Positions 27,414-36,056 of a stretch of DNA of 64,000 nucleotides are shown here, in pieces. Numbering within the stretch: the stretch's first letter is position 1; the number at the start of each line of letters is the position of its first letter. The position numbers and the translations under genes are program-made. The DNA comes from Vibrio tetraodonis (GTDB lineage Bacteria; Pseudomonadota; Gammaproteobacteria; Enterobacterales; Vibrionaceae). The stretch covers positions 149,526 to 213,525 of the forward strand of contig NZ_QLYY01000010.1 in the NCBI RefSeq assembly GCF_003350295.1. Reading direction: 5' to 3'. Below the pieces are notes generated by a model, which ran no database searches, was not told where the DNA came from, and was given only the letters and a program-made list of their open reading frames with translations.

Positions 27414-28370
27414 TTAGGCGTCTTGGGCTTGGTGAGGGAATAACTGCTTATACTCTGGGTCTAGAGCATAAAAGCCTGGAAACTCCCCTTTTACCAGCCA
27501 CAGCGGCATATATTCACTGTCAATGGTTGGCTCAAGGCCACGCGCTTCGAAAGCGTGCGCGGCCAGCGCCGTGATCCAAATAGCAAACCAGCCTTTTGTA
27601 TCACCTTTAATGCTGGGTGAATCTGCTTTGCCGACATCGGTGTAATACTGAATATGACTCTCCAACGCTTGCTTAAGCTTCGCTGGATAGCGCGTTTCCC
27701 TATCTGGGTGGTGAATCGATACCAAAAGTTCCGCCAAGGGCAAGAGCAAATAATTGGTGTAATCTTGCACTAGCTCTCCGCCAACATACTCGGGGCTGGA
27801 GTAGCGCACCAAATCATTGATCCGCTCACCAATTGGCACTGGGTCATCGTCAATAAAAAATGCTCGCACTAAGCGAAACAGCACGCGGCGAAAGTCTTTG
27901 ACCTCATCCGTTTCTTGGATAAAGGCATGGATGTTTTCTTCCGGAATACGCAGCAGCTTTTGGCCGAACCCGCATGGGTCGCCAAGCAGCACATTCATCA
28001 TCAAGGCATCTAACCATTCATCGATAGTCAGCACCACATTCATTTGGTATGGGCCATACGGAATTTGGTAGTGACGAAACTGCTGACAGTGCTTTTCCCC
28101 TTGGTAGTAATAGAGCAGCACTCGGCTACTCAGCACTTGGCAGTATTCATACAAATACTGCGCGGTGACCGCATTGGTTTCATGTTGGTGAAACAGATTT
28201 TCGATAAATATCTCAAAGAAAAAATCTTCGGCTAAATATTTAGTATTATCAGCTTCAAACCCTTTAATGACCCGTTCATAAGCGCTATACGCAAATTCCT
28301 TATCCTCATCAATAAATTCTTGGTTTTTCCGTGATGGTTTTTCCCAATAATGATGTTCGATTTTTAACAT
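27414..28370 (-). CDS. PoNi-type immunity protein (DUF1910/DUF1911)
   Basis: A 318-residue cytoplasmic protein without signal peptide. The C-terminal part ('KGWFAIWITALAAHAFEAR' near 264-282, then 'YMPLWLVKGEF') fits DUF1911, and the helical N-terminal half fits DUF1910. Together these are the families known to neutralise PoNe DNases. It starts 12 bases after the stop of the PoNe-like toxin frame on the same strand, the standard toxin-then-immunity order. It is expected to bind and block the nuclease in the cytoplasm. The reading frame is intact even though the toxin frame is broken, which suggests it is still useful, either against kin or because the toxin break is recent or an artefact. Confidence 0.8.
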   Translation of the reverse strand: MLKIEHHYWEKPSRKNQEFIDEDKEFAYSAYERVIKGFEADNTKYLAEDFFFEIFIENLFHQHETNAVTAQYLYEYCQVLSSRVLLYYYQGEKHCQQFRHYQIPYGPYQMNVVLTIDEWLDALMMNVLLGDPCGFGQKLLRIPEENIHAFIQETDEVKDFRRVLFRLVRAFFIDDDPVPIGERINDLVRYSSPEYVGGELVQDYTNYLLLPLAELLVSIHHPDRETRYPAKLKQALESHIQYYTDVGKADSPSIKGDTKGWFAIWITALAAHAFEARGLEPTIDSEYMPLWLVKGEFPGFYALDPEYKQLFPHQAQDA

Positions 28371-28381
28371 TTACAGAGTCC

Positions 28382-29057
28382 TTAATGCCTTTGACTGCTG
28401 GGTTTTACATCGTACCCCGTTACTTGCACACCAGTTGGCTCACCGCCATCATTAATATGTTGTCTCACCACTTTGTATTGCAATGTATCACGCTGATCAT
28501 CAAGCATGTCCAGCGTATACTGGTAGTCTTGTTTTTGCTGGCGAGTAATCTTGTTTCTGTTCTTATCAAACCAATCTTTCATCTCATCAATCACCTTAGT
28601 GGTGTAGGCTGGTGAGCCTTGCTGCACCACTTCGCTGCCCAATTTGGCCGCCCCCAATGAAGAAGAACCGCCTTTGGCTTCAAGGATATGGATGTTGCCC
28701 TGCCCATCTTGCCATATTTGGTCAAATCTTTTGACATTCCTTTCCCTTTTTTCCATCGGCCAAGCTGTAACCACTCGGACATGAAAAGGTCAGAGGTTTA
28801 TTTTCGCTGCCATAGCATTGAGCGTTGCTGTGATTTAAGCTGGTATTGGCAGGGCACGTATAATGAGGCTCAAACTTAAATGTGCTTTGGTATACCCCAT
28901 CAACTAAGGTGGCATTAGGTAGAGCACATTGAGTATTAGGCCAGGTGACTGGAGGTGAACCTGCTGGCGCTGCGCCGACGTTGAATGACATAGCCAACAA
29001 CGCCACTGCCCCTCCAATAGGCAGTATTGAAGAGACTTTTGTTAAAATTGATTTCAT
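28382..29057 (-). pseudogene. PoNe-type nuclease toxin with signal peptide, split by a frameshift
   Basis: The 5' frame (29057 down to 28722) encodes a signal peptide (about 1-30, cleavage after VGAA) and a Cys-rich segment with 'YTCPANTSL' and 'FSCPSGYSLADG'. The 3' frame (to 28382) encodes a PoNe-like nuclease domain: 'RFDQIWQDG' and then 'IHILEAKGGSSSLG', giving the Asp...ExK core of the PD-(D/E)xK fold. The frames meet at a run of six T (28747-28752; six A in the mRNA). Removing one base gives a continuous 224-residue protein with junction ADGKRERNVKRFDQ. It may be a true mutation, a phase-variable tract or a sequencing slip. PoNe domains degrade DNA. Confidence 0.72.
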
Positions 29058-29396
29058 AAAATTACATCTGAAAGGTTAAATCACTATGTAGTGGCAGAAA
29101 TACTAAGGAAATTCTCGATGCAACCGATTTTCTTCTTATTGGATATAAATCAAGGTTAAAGCAAGAATCAAAATAGTATTGGAACAACCAAAATATAGTC
29201 AGTGTCTATTAATAAAAATTATTAGGAATGCGCAATGGTATTTAACAAATCAATTAACACAACACCGAGCTATGAGAAAGGTAATAAATATTTGTAATAA
29301 TTATGGTTTTATTGTTCCAGATCACAAAATTAGCGAGAGAAGTTTCTTTCTTTAATAAAGATTATCTAGTCGTCGCACTAAGATACTGATTTACAG
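29058..29396. other. 339-base AT-rich spacer upstream of the toxin gene
   Basis: No gene was recognised. It should hold the toxin promoter (minus strand). A small inverted repeat CACTA-TG-TAGTG lies at 29082-29093, close to the toxin start, and TGGAACAA near 29179 recurs inverted as TTGTTCCA near 29312. Neither is matched to a known regulator. A 13-codon frame behind an AAGGA at about 29120 looks like chance. Confidence 0.4.
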
Positions 29397-31835
29397 TTAA
29401 GCCTGCTTCGCTGAATTGGCGCTATTTGGTGTAAGCGTGGCGTGGAAGACTTTATTCAGTTTTTCTGAGCTGACTGGTTTGGTAATAACGTCCGTGCAGC
29501 CTTCTGAGATCATTTTATGACGGGTATGCTCGAACGCGTCGGCGGTACACCCGATGATAATCGGTGGATTATCTAAGTTTAGTGACGATATGGTTCTGGC
29601 CGCTTCTATCCCATCCATTTCTGGCATATGGTTGTCCATTAACACGCAGTCAAAGTGGCGCTGCTGAACTCGCTCAACGGCGAGTTGACCATTTTCAACC
29701 ACTTCATATTCAAAGCCTTTGTTAGCAAGAAACTTACCCAGTACCACCGCATTTACGCGCGTGTCTTCAGCAATAAGAGCGCTTAATCCAGTACCATCAA
29801 ATTCTGGAATAACCTCTTGATGCGTATTCTCATCGGATATATCAGTTAAAGCAACAGGTAACACAATCGTAAACTGACTACCTTCACCCATGACACTGCT
29901 CAGCTCAATGGTTCCCTTCATGGCCTTGACTATATCTTTAGTAATAGAGAGACCAAGCCCAGTGCCACCAAAGCGTCTCGTCGTGTCGCCTTCTGCCTGC
30001 GAAAATGGGTCAAATATCGCAGAATGTTTTTCTTTGCTGATACCAATACCCGTATCTGACACTTGTATCGTCAACTCACCTTGGCTTTCTTTCTCGATAA
30101 GCGAAACGAACAGACCGACCGTCCCCTGCTGAGTAAACTTCACTGCGTTACTTAATAAATTCTGTAAAATTTGAGAGAGACGCGTCTCATCTGCTCTCAA
30201 GGCTTTCTCACAAGGTTGAAAATATTCACATGAAAATTCTAGATCCTTGTCTAAACAAAGCGGCTGATACAGTCTTTCTAGTCGTTCCACTAGTTCTTTA
30301 AGATGAAAATCCCTTTGTTCGAGTTCAAGCTTGCCTGCTTCAATTTTCGAAAAGTCGAGAATGTCATTTAGCACATTTAGCATGTGCTTACCTGAAGCCA
30401 CAAACGTATCGACATACTCATGCTGCTCCTCGTTAAGTGGAGTATTACTGAGCAATTCACCCACACCTAATATCCCGTTCATTGGCGTCCTTAGCTCATG
30501 ACTCATCGCCGCTAGAAATTGTGACTTAGCGATATTAGCAGCTTCGGCTTCAACCGCTTTTACTTTCAAGGAAGCTTCCAATTCTACCCGCTGGGTAATA
30601 TCACGTTCAACCGCCATAAATCCCTCAACCTGACCATCTTTTGTATATAGAGGCGTCAAAGCGATTTCGATCCAATAAGGTTGACCACTTTTGGTATAAT
30701 TCAGCAGTTCAAAAAAACCGGAAGCACGTCTATCGATGGCATCACGTATTTGCCTTGTAGTCTCTTTGTCCGTGCCTTCACCTTGCAAGATATCGCCTGG
30801 CTTTTTGGCCATCATTTCAGCTTGTGAGTAGCCCGTAAGTCTTTCAAACGCACCATTCACCCAAGTGATTTTGGTGTCGAGGTCAGTAAAGACTACCGCA
30901 TCGCGCATATACTTAACCACACGGGCAAGCTGGGCAGACTCCGCTTCTTTCGCTTTTAATTCTATGGACTGTTCGTATAGTTGATGTTCAGATTCTGCTA
31001 AAGCTCGAAATGGTGAAACCAACACCTTCCGGCCAAACACAAACATAACAAATAGTGAGAGACTTGCAGCAATGGCCATACCCACCAAAAGGCTTCGAGT
31101 CAGGTTTGATTCTGCATCACTCACTAGCTGCGGTGAGACAGAATAAAGCAAAGAAAGCTCGGTTCCCTCGATAGGAAACATCTCGACCTGCCAAGCATTC
31201 GGTGGAATCATCTGCCAATTAAGCCTGTCCTGAGCAATACCGAACCAATGCATGGAATCGGTACCAAGGCTTTCAAAGAAATTGCTTTCAGCTACCGGAG
31301 TTGTGTAAGTCACCAACCCTTCAGCATAGCCATTGTATAGCACAGGTGATGTAAGTAGTAAGTAGTCAATGTCATTGCCGCTAAAGAAGGAGTAGGAAGC
31401 GCCTTCCATGAGAGTTTCGGCCTCAACACCAGAGACAACATAATCTTCGACGACCTTAGGAAGCTTGTTCTCTTGGTAAACCAAACCACCAGAAAAATCA
31501 TATAGATTGATGTAGGCACTTGCACCTACCCCTTTGAGCAGAGAAACTTGGTCAGAAAAAGCTTCACTGTTCGACACACCTTCTAACGTTGCTCCCTTTA
31601 CTACCGGGTGAGAGGTAACACGATCTAACCTTTGCTCGTGCAACTTAAAGAACTCAAAAACATAACGTTCTATGGCAACAAATTTTACTTTCAAACTCTC
31701 ATTGATAAGTATTTGAGCCGTTTCACGAGCCTGATGTTGGACAAACAAAAAGCTGGCGAGCATAAATACAGAGGCTCCAACAATAAGGAATACACTAAAG
31801 AGGTGCATTCCATTTTTCTTATCAAATTTAAACAT
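29397..31835 (-). CDS. Hybrid sensor histidine kinase with PAS and receiver domains
   Basis: An 812-residue membrane protein. Membrane helices lie at about 12-33 and 248-268, framing a periplasmic sensor of about 215 residues. They are followed by a coiled linker, a PAS domain (about 305-420, with 'TWVNGAFERLTGYS'), a dimerisation domain with the phospho-accepting His at 446 (MSHELRTPMNGI), an ATPase domain (DTGIGIS, FGGTGLGLS; about 550-660) and a receiver domain (about 685-800) with Asp at 734 (LMDNHMPEMDG). There is no Hpt domain, so output needs a separate phosphotransfer protein. It lies 23 bases after a periplasmic binding-protein gene and probably shares its transcript. Confidence 0.92.
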   Translation of the reverse strand: MFKFDKKNGMHLFSVFLIVGASVFMLASFLFVQHQARETAQILINESLKVKFVAIERYVFEFFKLHEQRLDRVTSHPVVKGATLEGVSNSEAFSDQVSLLKGVGASAYINLYDFSGGLVYQENKLPKVVEDYVVSGVEAETLMEGASYSFFSGNDIDYLLLTSPVLYNGYAEGLVTYTTPVAESNFFESLGTDSMHWFGIAQDRLNWQMIPPNAWQVEMFPIEGTELSLLYSVSPQLVSDAESNLTRSLLVGMAIAASLSLFVMFVFGRKVLVSPFRALAESEHQLYEQSIELKAKEAESAQLARVVKYMRDAVVFTDLDTKITWVNGAFERLTGYSQAEMMAKKPGDILQGEGTDKETTRQIRDAIDRRASGFFELLNYTKSGQPYWIEIALTPLYTKDGQVEGFMAVERDITQRVELEASLKVKAVEAEAANIAKSQFLAAMSHELRTPMNGILGVGELLSNTPLNEEQHEYVDTFVASGKHMLNVLNDILDFSKIEAGKLELEQRDFHLKELVERLERLYQPLCLDKDLEFSCEYFQPCEKALRADETRLSQILQNLLSNAVKFTQQGTVGLFVSLIEKESQGELTIQVSDTGIGISKEKHSAIFDPFSQAEGDTTRRFGGTGLGLSITKDIVKAMKGTIELSSVMGEGSQFTIVLPVALTDISDENTHQEVIPEFDGTGLSALIAEDTRVNAVVLGKFLANKGFEYEVVENGQLAVERVQQRHFDCVLMDNHMPEMDGIEAARTISSLNLDNPPIIIGCTADAFEHTRHKMISEGCTDVITKPVSSEKLNKVFHATLTPNSANSAKQA

Positions 31836-31858
31836 GCTCCTTTTGTGCCTTTTGAAGG

Positions 31859-33073
31859 TTAAATTGAGTTAGGTAAGAGTTTGACCGCGTCTTTTTCGTC
31901 ATACATGGCCATACAATAATCTTTGCTGCCGAGTGCTTCATGAGCATCAAAGTTATCGTCGCTAAATGGCGCATAGGGTTTTTGGTATGTTTTTACTAAA
32001 CCTTGAACAGGCTTGTTCATCGATTCTAAGGCGGCTTTTATTGCCGTTCTGTTAGCTTGAGCATCTTGGGTAAGTGTGATCTTATTAGTCGCCGCAATTA
32101 ACACACTTGCTATATCATAACCATGAATAAAGCCAGCCGGTGCCTTAATGTTGGTCGTTTCAAAATAGGCGGGAAACATGGTCTTAGCTTTTTCAAATAC
32201 CGCTTGATTAAAGCTGTTGCTTTCTGAACTATAAAAGTTAAAACAAGATTGGATAAAGCGTAGTTTTGCTTTTTCTCTAATTTCATAAGGTACGTTTTGC
32301 GCAAACTGGCCACCAGTAATGCCCCAATGACTATAAACTGGCATGTTAATTCCCGTCTCTGACACACTCTCAATAATGAGCTTTCCTTCACGGCTGTTGG
32401 CAACCAATAGTGCACAATCACCACCACTAGACTGCGCTTCTCGGATAAGAACTCTCGCATCAATGTCCTTGATTCCCCAATCAAACCAACTGGTTTTCAC
32501 CTTATTTCTAAGCTCTTCAGGCAGTGCAGCCATCATCGCCTTGTGGTTGGACTTTCCCCAACCCGTATTTTCAAGCACTAAATGAGGCTGTTTACACCGG
32601 TTGCTTAACGCATAGTTAACCAGTATCTTCCCGACTTTGGAGTCATCAACAGATAAGCGAAAGACATAGTTATCTTCAGCCGATGGATAACGAGTAATCG
32701 GCGTTCCAGCAGCCCATGGGACCAGAGTAAGAATCTTGGATTTATTGATGTATTCCCGATACTTAATAAGAGGGGGCGAATGTAAACCTGCCACATAAAC
32801 TAGGCCCTGACTATCTTCTAAAAAGCGTTGCATATTTTTTTTACTTCTCAGCACATTGCCCCTGTGATCAGTAGTAACAAACTCTACTGGCACCCCTGCA
32901 ATTTGATCACCGTTCTGAGAAAAAGCCACCTTAATTCCATGCTCAATGGAGAGTGCAGACTCTAGATGCCCTGTCCTATCAGCATCAAGATAGATCCTGA
33001 CAACATCCGGTTTACTTGCCTGTACGGCAAATGCTGTTAATACGAAAATCAAGGTCCAAAACAGTCTAACCAT
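31859..33073 (-). CDS. Periplasmic binding protein, type 1 (Leu/Ile/Val-like)
   Basis: A 404-residue protein with a signal peptide (about 1-19, cleavage after VQAS). The body follows the branched-chain amino-acid/amide binding fold: 'YLDADRTGHLESALSIEHGI' near 29-48, 'VPVEFVTTDHRGNVLRSKKN' and 'APAGFIHGYDIASVLIAA' near 315-332. No permease or ATPase is nearby. It precedes a hybrid histidine kinase by 23 bases on the same strand. A binding protein feeding a periplasmic sensor domain, as in TorT-TorS or LuxP-LuxQ, is therefore a better reading than transport. The ligand is unknown. Confidence 0.82.
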   Translation of the reverse strand: MVRLFWTLIFVLTAFAVQASKPDVVRIYLDADRTGHLESALSIEHGIKVAFSQNGDQIAGVPVEFVTTDHRGNVLRSKKNMQRFLEDSQGLVYVAGLHSPPLIKYREYINKSKILTLVPWAAGTPITRYPSAEDNYVFRLSVDDSKVGKILVNYALSNRCKQPHLVLENTGWGKSNHKAMMAALPEELRNKVKTSWFDWGIKDIDARVLIREAQSSGGDCALLVANSREGKLIIESVSETGINMPVYSHWGITGGQFAQNVPYEIREKAKLRFIQSCFNFYSSESNSFNQAVFEKAKTMFPAYFETTNIKAPAGFIHGYDIASVLIAATNKITLTQDAQANRTAIKAALESMNKPVQGLVKTYQKPYAPFSDDNFDAHEALGSKDYCMAMYDEKDAVKLLPNSI

Positions 33074-33198
33074 AGCTTGTGTCCACGTCTTCCATTCTTA
33101 GCTTCTCTATCTAGACTAGGAAAGTACGGTCATTTTTCCAGTAATTTATTGACTTACCAATATAAAAATAGGCAAGTATTTGATGGTAAAAACCGCAT

Positions 33199-34071
33199 CT
33201 AAACGTACTGCTTAACGAAGTCAATAAAGGTTCTGTCTGCTATGGATAGGTATCCATTCCTTCGCCATGCGAGTGAGAGCCGAATGTGTACAGGATCGTC
33301 AAAAGGTATGGCAACAACATCCGCCTCATTGTCTGTAACCAGCTTAAGAAGTGCGGTGATGGCAAACTCATGCTTTACAACGCTTAAAATCAGTGGAAGT
33401 AAATTGGTTTCAAATGAAAGTTTGATATCTCGCTTGTATAAGCGTGCTTTATCTTCAACGAAATTTCGATGGAAATAGCCGGATTTAAACATAACCAGTT
33501 CATGGTTAAAAAACTCTTCAAAACTGATACATTTTTGGTTTGCTATATCATGCTCGGGACCAACTACTGCCACCATTTCTTCATCTGATAAGTAATCTGT
33601 CTCCAAATCATCAGGGACGTCATGGTCATCAATGACCCCTATATCCAAATCGCCATCCAAAAGCATCTGGCGAATAGACCGAGTACCAGCATCAATCAAC
33701 GTTATTTTCAGGTTGGGATAATGTGCTTTGAAAGCCATTAGTACTTGTGGAAAAAAATAAGAACCCATCATACTTGGGGCTCCGAGCCGTACTTCTCCTT
33801 TTTCAAGCCCCCTCAACTCATCAATAGCCAGTTTAGCGTCATCAATGTGTTGCAACACACGCTTTGCATATTGATACAGTACATTGCCTTCTTCCGTTAA
33901 CGAAACATGTCGATCATGTCGACGAAACAACTCAACTCCCAATTGCTGCTCGAATTTTTTTATCGACATGCTCAAAGCTGGTTGGGCAATATGAAGCTCA
34001 CGAGCAGCTTGGGTGAAATGTTTTAATTCAGCCACTGCAACAAAATGCTTTAGATGCCTCGTATCCATCAT
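33199..34071 (-). CDS. LysR-family transcriptional regulator
   Basis: A 290-residue protein with an N-terminal winged helix-turn-helix ('LKHFVAVAELKHFTQAA' near 6-22 and 'AQPALSMSIKKFEQQLG') and a C-terminal two-lobe effector domain ('VRLGAPSMMGSYFFPQVL', 'LDIGVIDD'). It faces the MFS transporter gene across a 112-base AT-rich gap, the usual divergent arrangement in which the regulator controls its neighbour. The effector is unknown. A TATATAGTTAATATATT-like AT palindrome in the gap could be part of the binding site, but this is weak. Confidence 0.92.
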   Translation of the reverse strand: MMDTRHLKHFVAVAELKHFTQAARELHIAQPALSMSIKKFEQQLGVELFRRHDRHVSLTEEGNVLYQYAKRVLQHIDDAKLAIDELRGLEKGEVRLGAPSMMGSYFFPQVLMAFKAHYPNLKITLIDAGTRSIRQMLLDGDLDIGVIDDHDVPDDLETDYLSDEEMVAVVGPEHDIANQKCISFEEFFNHELVMFKSGYFHRNFVEDKARLYKRDIKLSFETNLLPLILSVVKHEFAITALLKLVTDNEADVVAIPFDDPVHIRLSLAWRRNGYLSIADRTFIDFVKQYV

Positions 34072-34183
34072 CTCTCCATAAGCATTACTTATTAACTCTA
34101 TATAGTTAATATATTTTATTAATCCTCATTTCACCGATATCTTGATCACAGTAACAGGCGTTTTTAATGAGGTAGTTAACCCT

Positions 34184-35398
34184 ATGATTGCTATCGGCAC
34201 TCATGATTATTGGCGGGTAATGATCACTCTTGCCCTAGGTTCTTTCGTTGTTTTCTGTAACCTTTATCTGTTCCAACCGATGCTACCTCATATGGCAGAG
34301 CAGTTCTCAGTCACGGAAACCCAAGTTAATTGGCTGTTTGCAGCCACCACACTTGTTCTATCTATTAGCTTGGTACCTTGGGCTGTAGCATCAGAGTCCA
34401 TTGGTCGTAAGCAGGTCATGTTGATTGGGCTGTTTTCGATGCCACTTATATCTGTCGGTATGCTACTACTGCCATCCTTAACAGGTCTTGTTGTTTTAAG
34501 AGCGATGATGGGAATAGCGATTGCTGCATTTGCATCCGTCGCGGTTGCATACATGGCTGAAGAATTGTCCAGTTCAGCATTCAACCAAGCCATTGGTGGA
34601 TACATTGCGGCAAACTCTCTAGGTGGAATAAGTGGCCGAGTGATAGGCGGAGTAATCACCGAGGTTTTTGGTTGGGAGCAAGCGGTGATGACTATGGCAA
34701 TTATCACCTTCTTTGGCGCTCTACTTGTTATGATTTTTCTCCCAAAGCAAAAGCACTTTACGCCTCAATATGGTTTACTGAGGTATCACAATCGAGCGTT
34801 AATCAAGCACCTAAAAAATAAAACAATTGTACTTGCTATGCTGATTGGTGGTGTTAATTTTGCTTTATTTGTTAATTTATACTCAGTGATGGGCTTTCGT
34901 TTGGTAGAAGCTCCGCATTTTCTTCCTATTGGAATGGCTTCATTGATCTTCCTCTGTTATCTTCCCGGGACAATTAGCTCGAAACTCACCGCTATTTGGA
35001 GCCGCCATTATTCTCCGATTAAAGGCATAATGATTGGCACGCTCGTTAGTTTCTCTGGCATGGCAATCGCCTACTTTGAAAGTATACCGCTCATGGTATT
35101 TGGTCTGTGTTTGATTAGTTTTGGAGCATTTTTCACCCACACCTTAGCCTATTCATGGGTAAGTCAGAAAGCCACAAATGCCAAGGCCACAGCAACCGCT
35201 TTATATCTAGTCCACTACTATATTGGCGGCAGTCTAGGTGGTTTCTTACTTATCTATTGCTGGCAACATGGTGGTTGGTTAATGGTCATGGGGGGAGGCT
35301 CACTTCTTTACACTGCAATACTTTTGCTTTGTCATCAACTAAAACAGAATTCAATTGATGACTCAAAAGCCGTTCAACTTAATCGCTTACAGCAATAG
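34184..35398 (+). CDS. MFS transporter, YnfM-like
   Basis: A 404-residue protein with 12 predicted helices and MFS motif A-like 'ASESIGRKQVMLIG' after helix 2. The N-terminal 'YLFQPMLPHMAEQFSVTETQVNWLF' pattern (in part) matches the YnfM group of putative drug or metabolite exporters. The start is set at ATG 34184, with GAGG about 11 bases upstream; a TTG at 34142 would add 14 residues and lacks support. It is divergent from a LysR regulator, which probably controls it. Substrate unknown. Confidence 0.85.
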   Translation: MIAIGTHDYWRVMITLALGSFVVFCNLYLFQPMLPHMAEQFSVTETQVNWLFAATTLVLSISLVPWAVASESIGRKQVMLIGLFSMPLISVGMLLLPSLTGLVVLRAMMGIAIAAFASVAVAYMAEELSSSAFNQAIGGYIAANSLGGISGRVIGGVITEVFGWEQAVMTMAIITFFGALLVMIFLPKQKHFTPQYGLLRYHNRALIKHLKNKTIVLAMLIGGVNFALFVNLYSVMGFRLVEAPHFLPIGMASLIFLCYLPGTISSKLTAIWSRHYSPIKGIMIGTLVSFSGMAIAYFESIPLMVFGLCLISFGAFFTHTLAYSWVSQKATNAKATATALYLVHYYIGGSLGGFLLIYCWQHGGWLMVMGGGSLLYTAILLLCHQLKQNSIDDSKAVQLNRLQQ

Positions 35399-35443
35399 TG
35401 CTAATCTGCTATCCTTGGCTGCCAGTACAAATTAAGTAATACA

Positions 35444-36010
35444 ATGACAAATAAAGATTCAGTTCAGATTGCTCAGCAAGTAAATCAGTGGCTCAGTGAC
35501 GTGGTTATAGGCCTCAACTTATGCCCATTTGCTGCTAAACCACAGCGTAATAATCAAATTAAAATATTCATTAGCCAAGCAAGAGAAGAACAAGACCTTT
35601 TGGAAGACATACTGACTCAATTAATGGAGCTGGAGAAAAAACCATCCAAGAAGTTAGAGACAACGCTTGTTGTCGTCCCTAATATGCTTAGCGATTTTGA
35701 CGAGTACAACTTGTTCATTGATTGGGTTGAAGCACTGATACGCCAGCAGAAATGGCAAGGTGTCTTTCAACTCGCGACGTTTCACCCTAACTATTGCTTC
35801 GCTGGCACAGAACCGGACGATGCAGAGAACCTAACCAACCGATCGCCATACCCAATTTTCCACCTTATTCGGGAAGACAGTATGGAAAAAGTACTCAAAC
35901 ACTATCCCAACCCAGAGTCTATTCCTGACACCAATATTGAACGAGTGGAAAGCCTTTCTCAATCAGAAAAAGTGAAATTATTCCCATATTTATTTCAACG
36001 AAACCAGTAA
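35444..36010 (+). CDS. DUF1415 family protein
   Basis: A 188-residue cytoplasmic protein with the DUF1415 hallmarks: 'VIGLNLCPFAAKPQRNNQI' near 21-39, with the LCPFA core, 'TTLVVVPNML' and 'FQLATFHPNYCFAGTEPDD' near 104-122, then 'NRSPYPIFHLIRE'. The conserved Cys, His and acidic residues suggest a metal or redox role, but no function is established. It follows the MFS gene by 45 bases and may be read through from it. It faces the GGDEF gene tail to tail, with a small AGCGTTT/AAACGCT hairpin (36017-36052) in between. Confidence 0.88.
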   Translation: MTNKDSVQIAQQVNQWLSDVVIGLNLCPFAAKPQRNNQIKIFISQAREEQDLLEDILTQLMELEKKPSKKLETTLVVVPNMLSDFDEYNLFIDWVEALIRQQKWQGVFQLATFHPNYCFAGTEPDDAENLTNRSPYPIFHLIREDSMEKVLKHYPNPESIPDTNIERVESLSQSEKVKLFPYLFQRNQ

Positions 36011-36056
36011 TACAAGAGCGTTTGGCTTTGATGTTTTCCAATCTTAAACGCTTTAA

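Noticed and set aside
28740..28760. A AAA AAG heptamer in the toxin mRNA, as in dnaX -1 frameshifting
   Set aside because: A -1 shift there leads to the third frame, which ends at 28591 and does not encode the PoNe domain. The PoNe frame needs a +1 shift or loss of one base, so dnaX-type slippage does not explain it.
29120..29162. 13-codon frame behind AAGGA
   Set aside because: Too short, no terminator or conservation evidence; likely chance in an AT-rich spacer.
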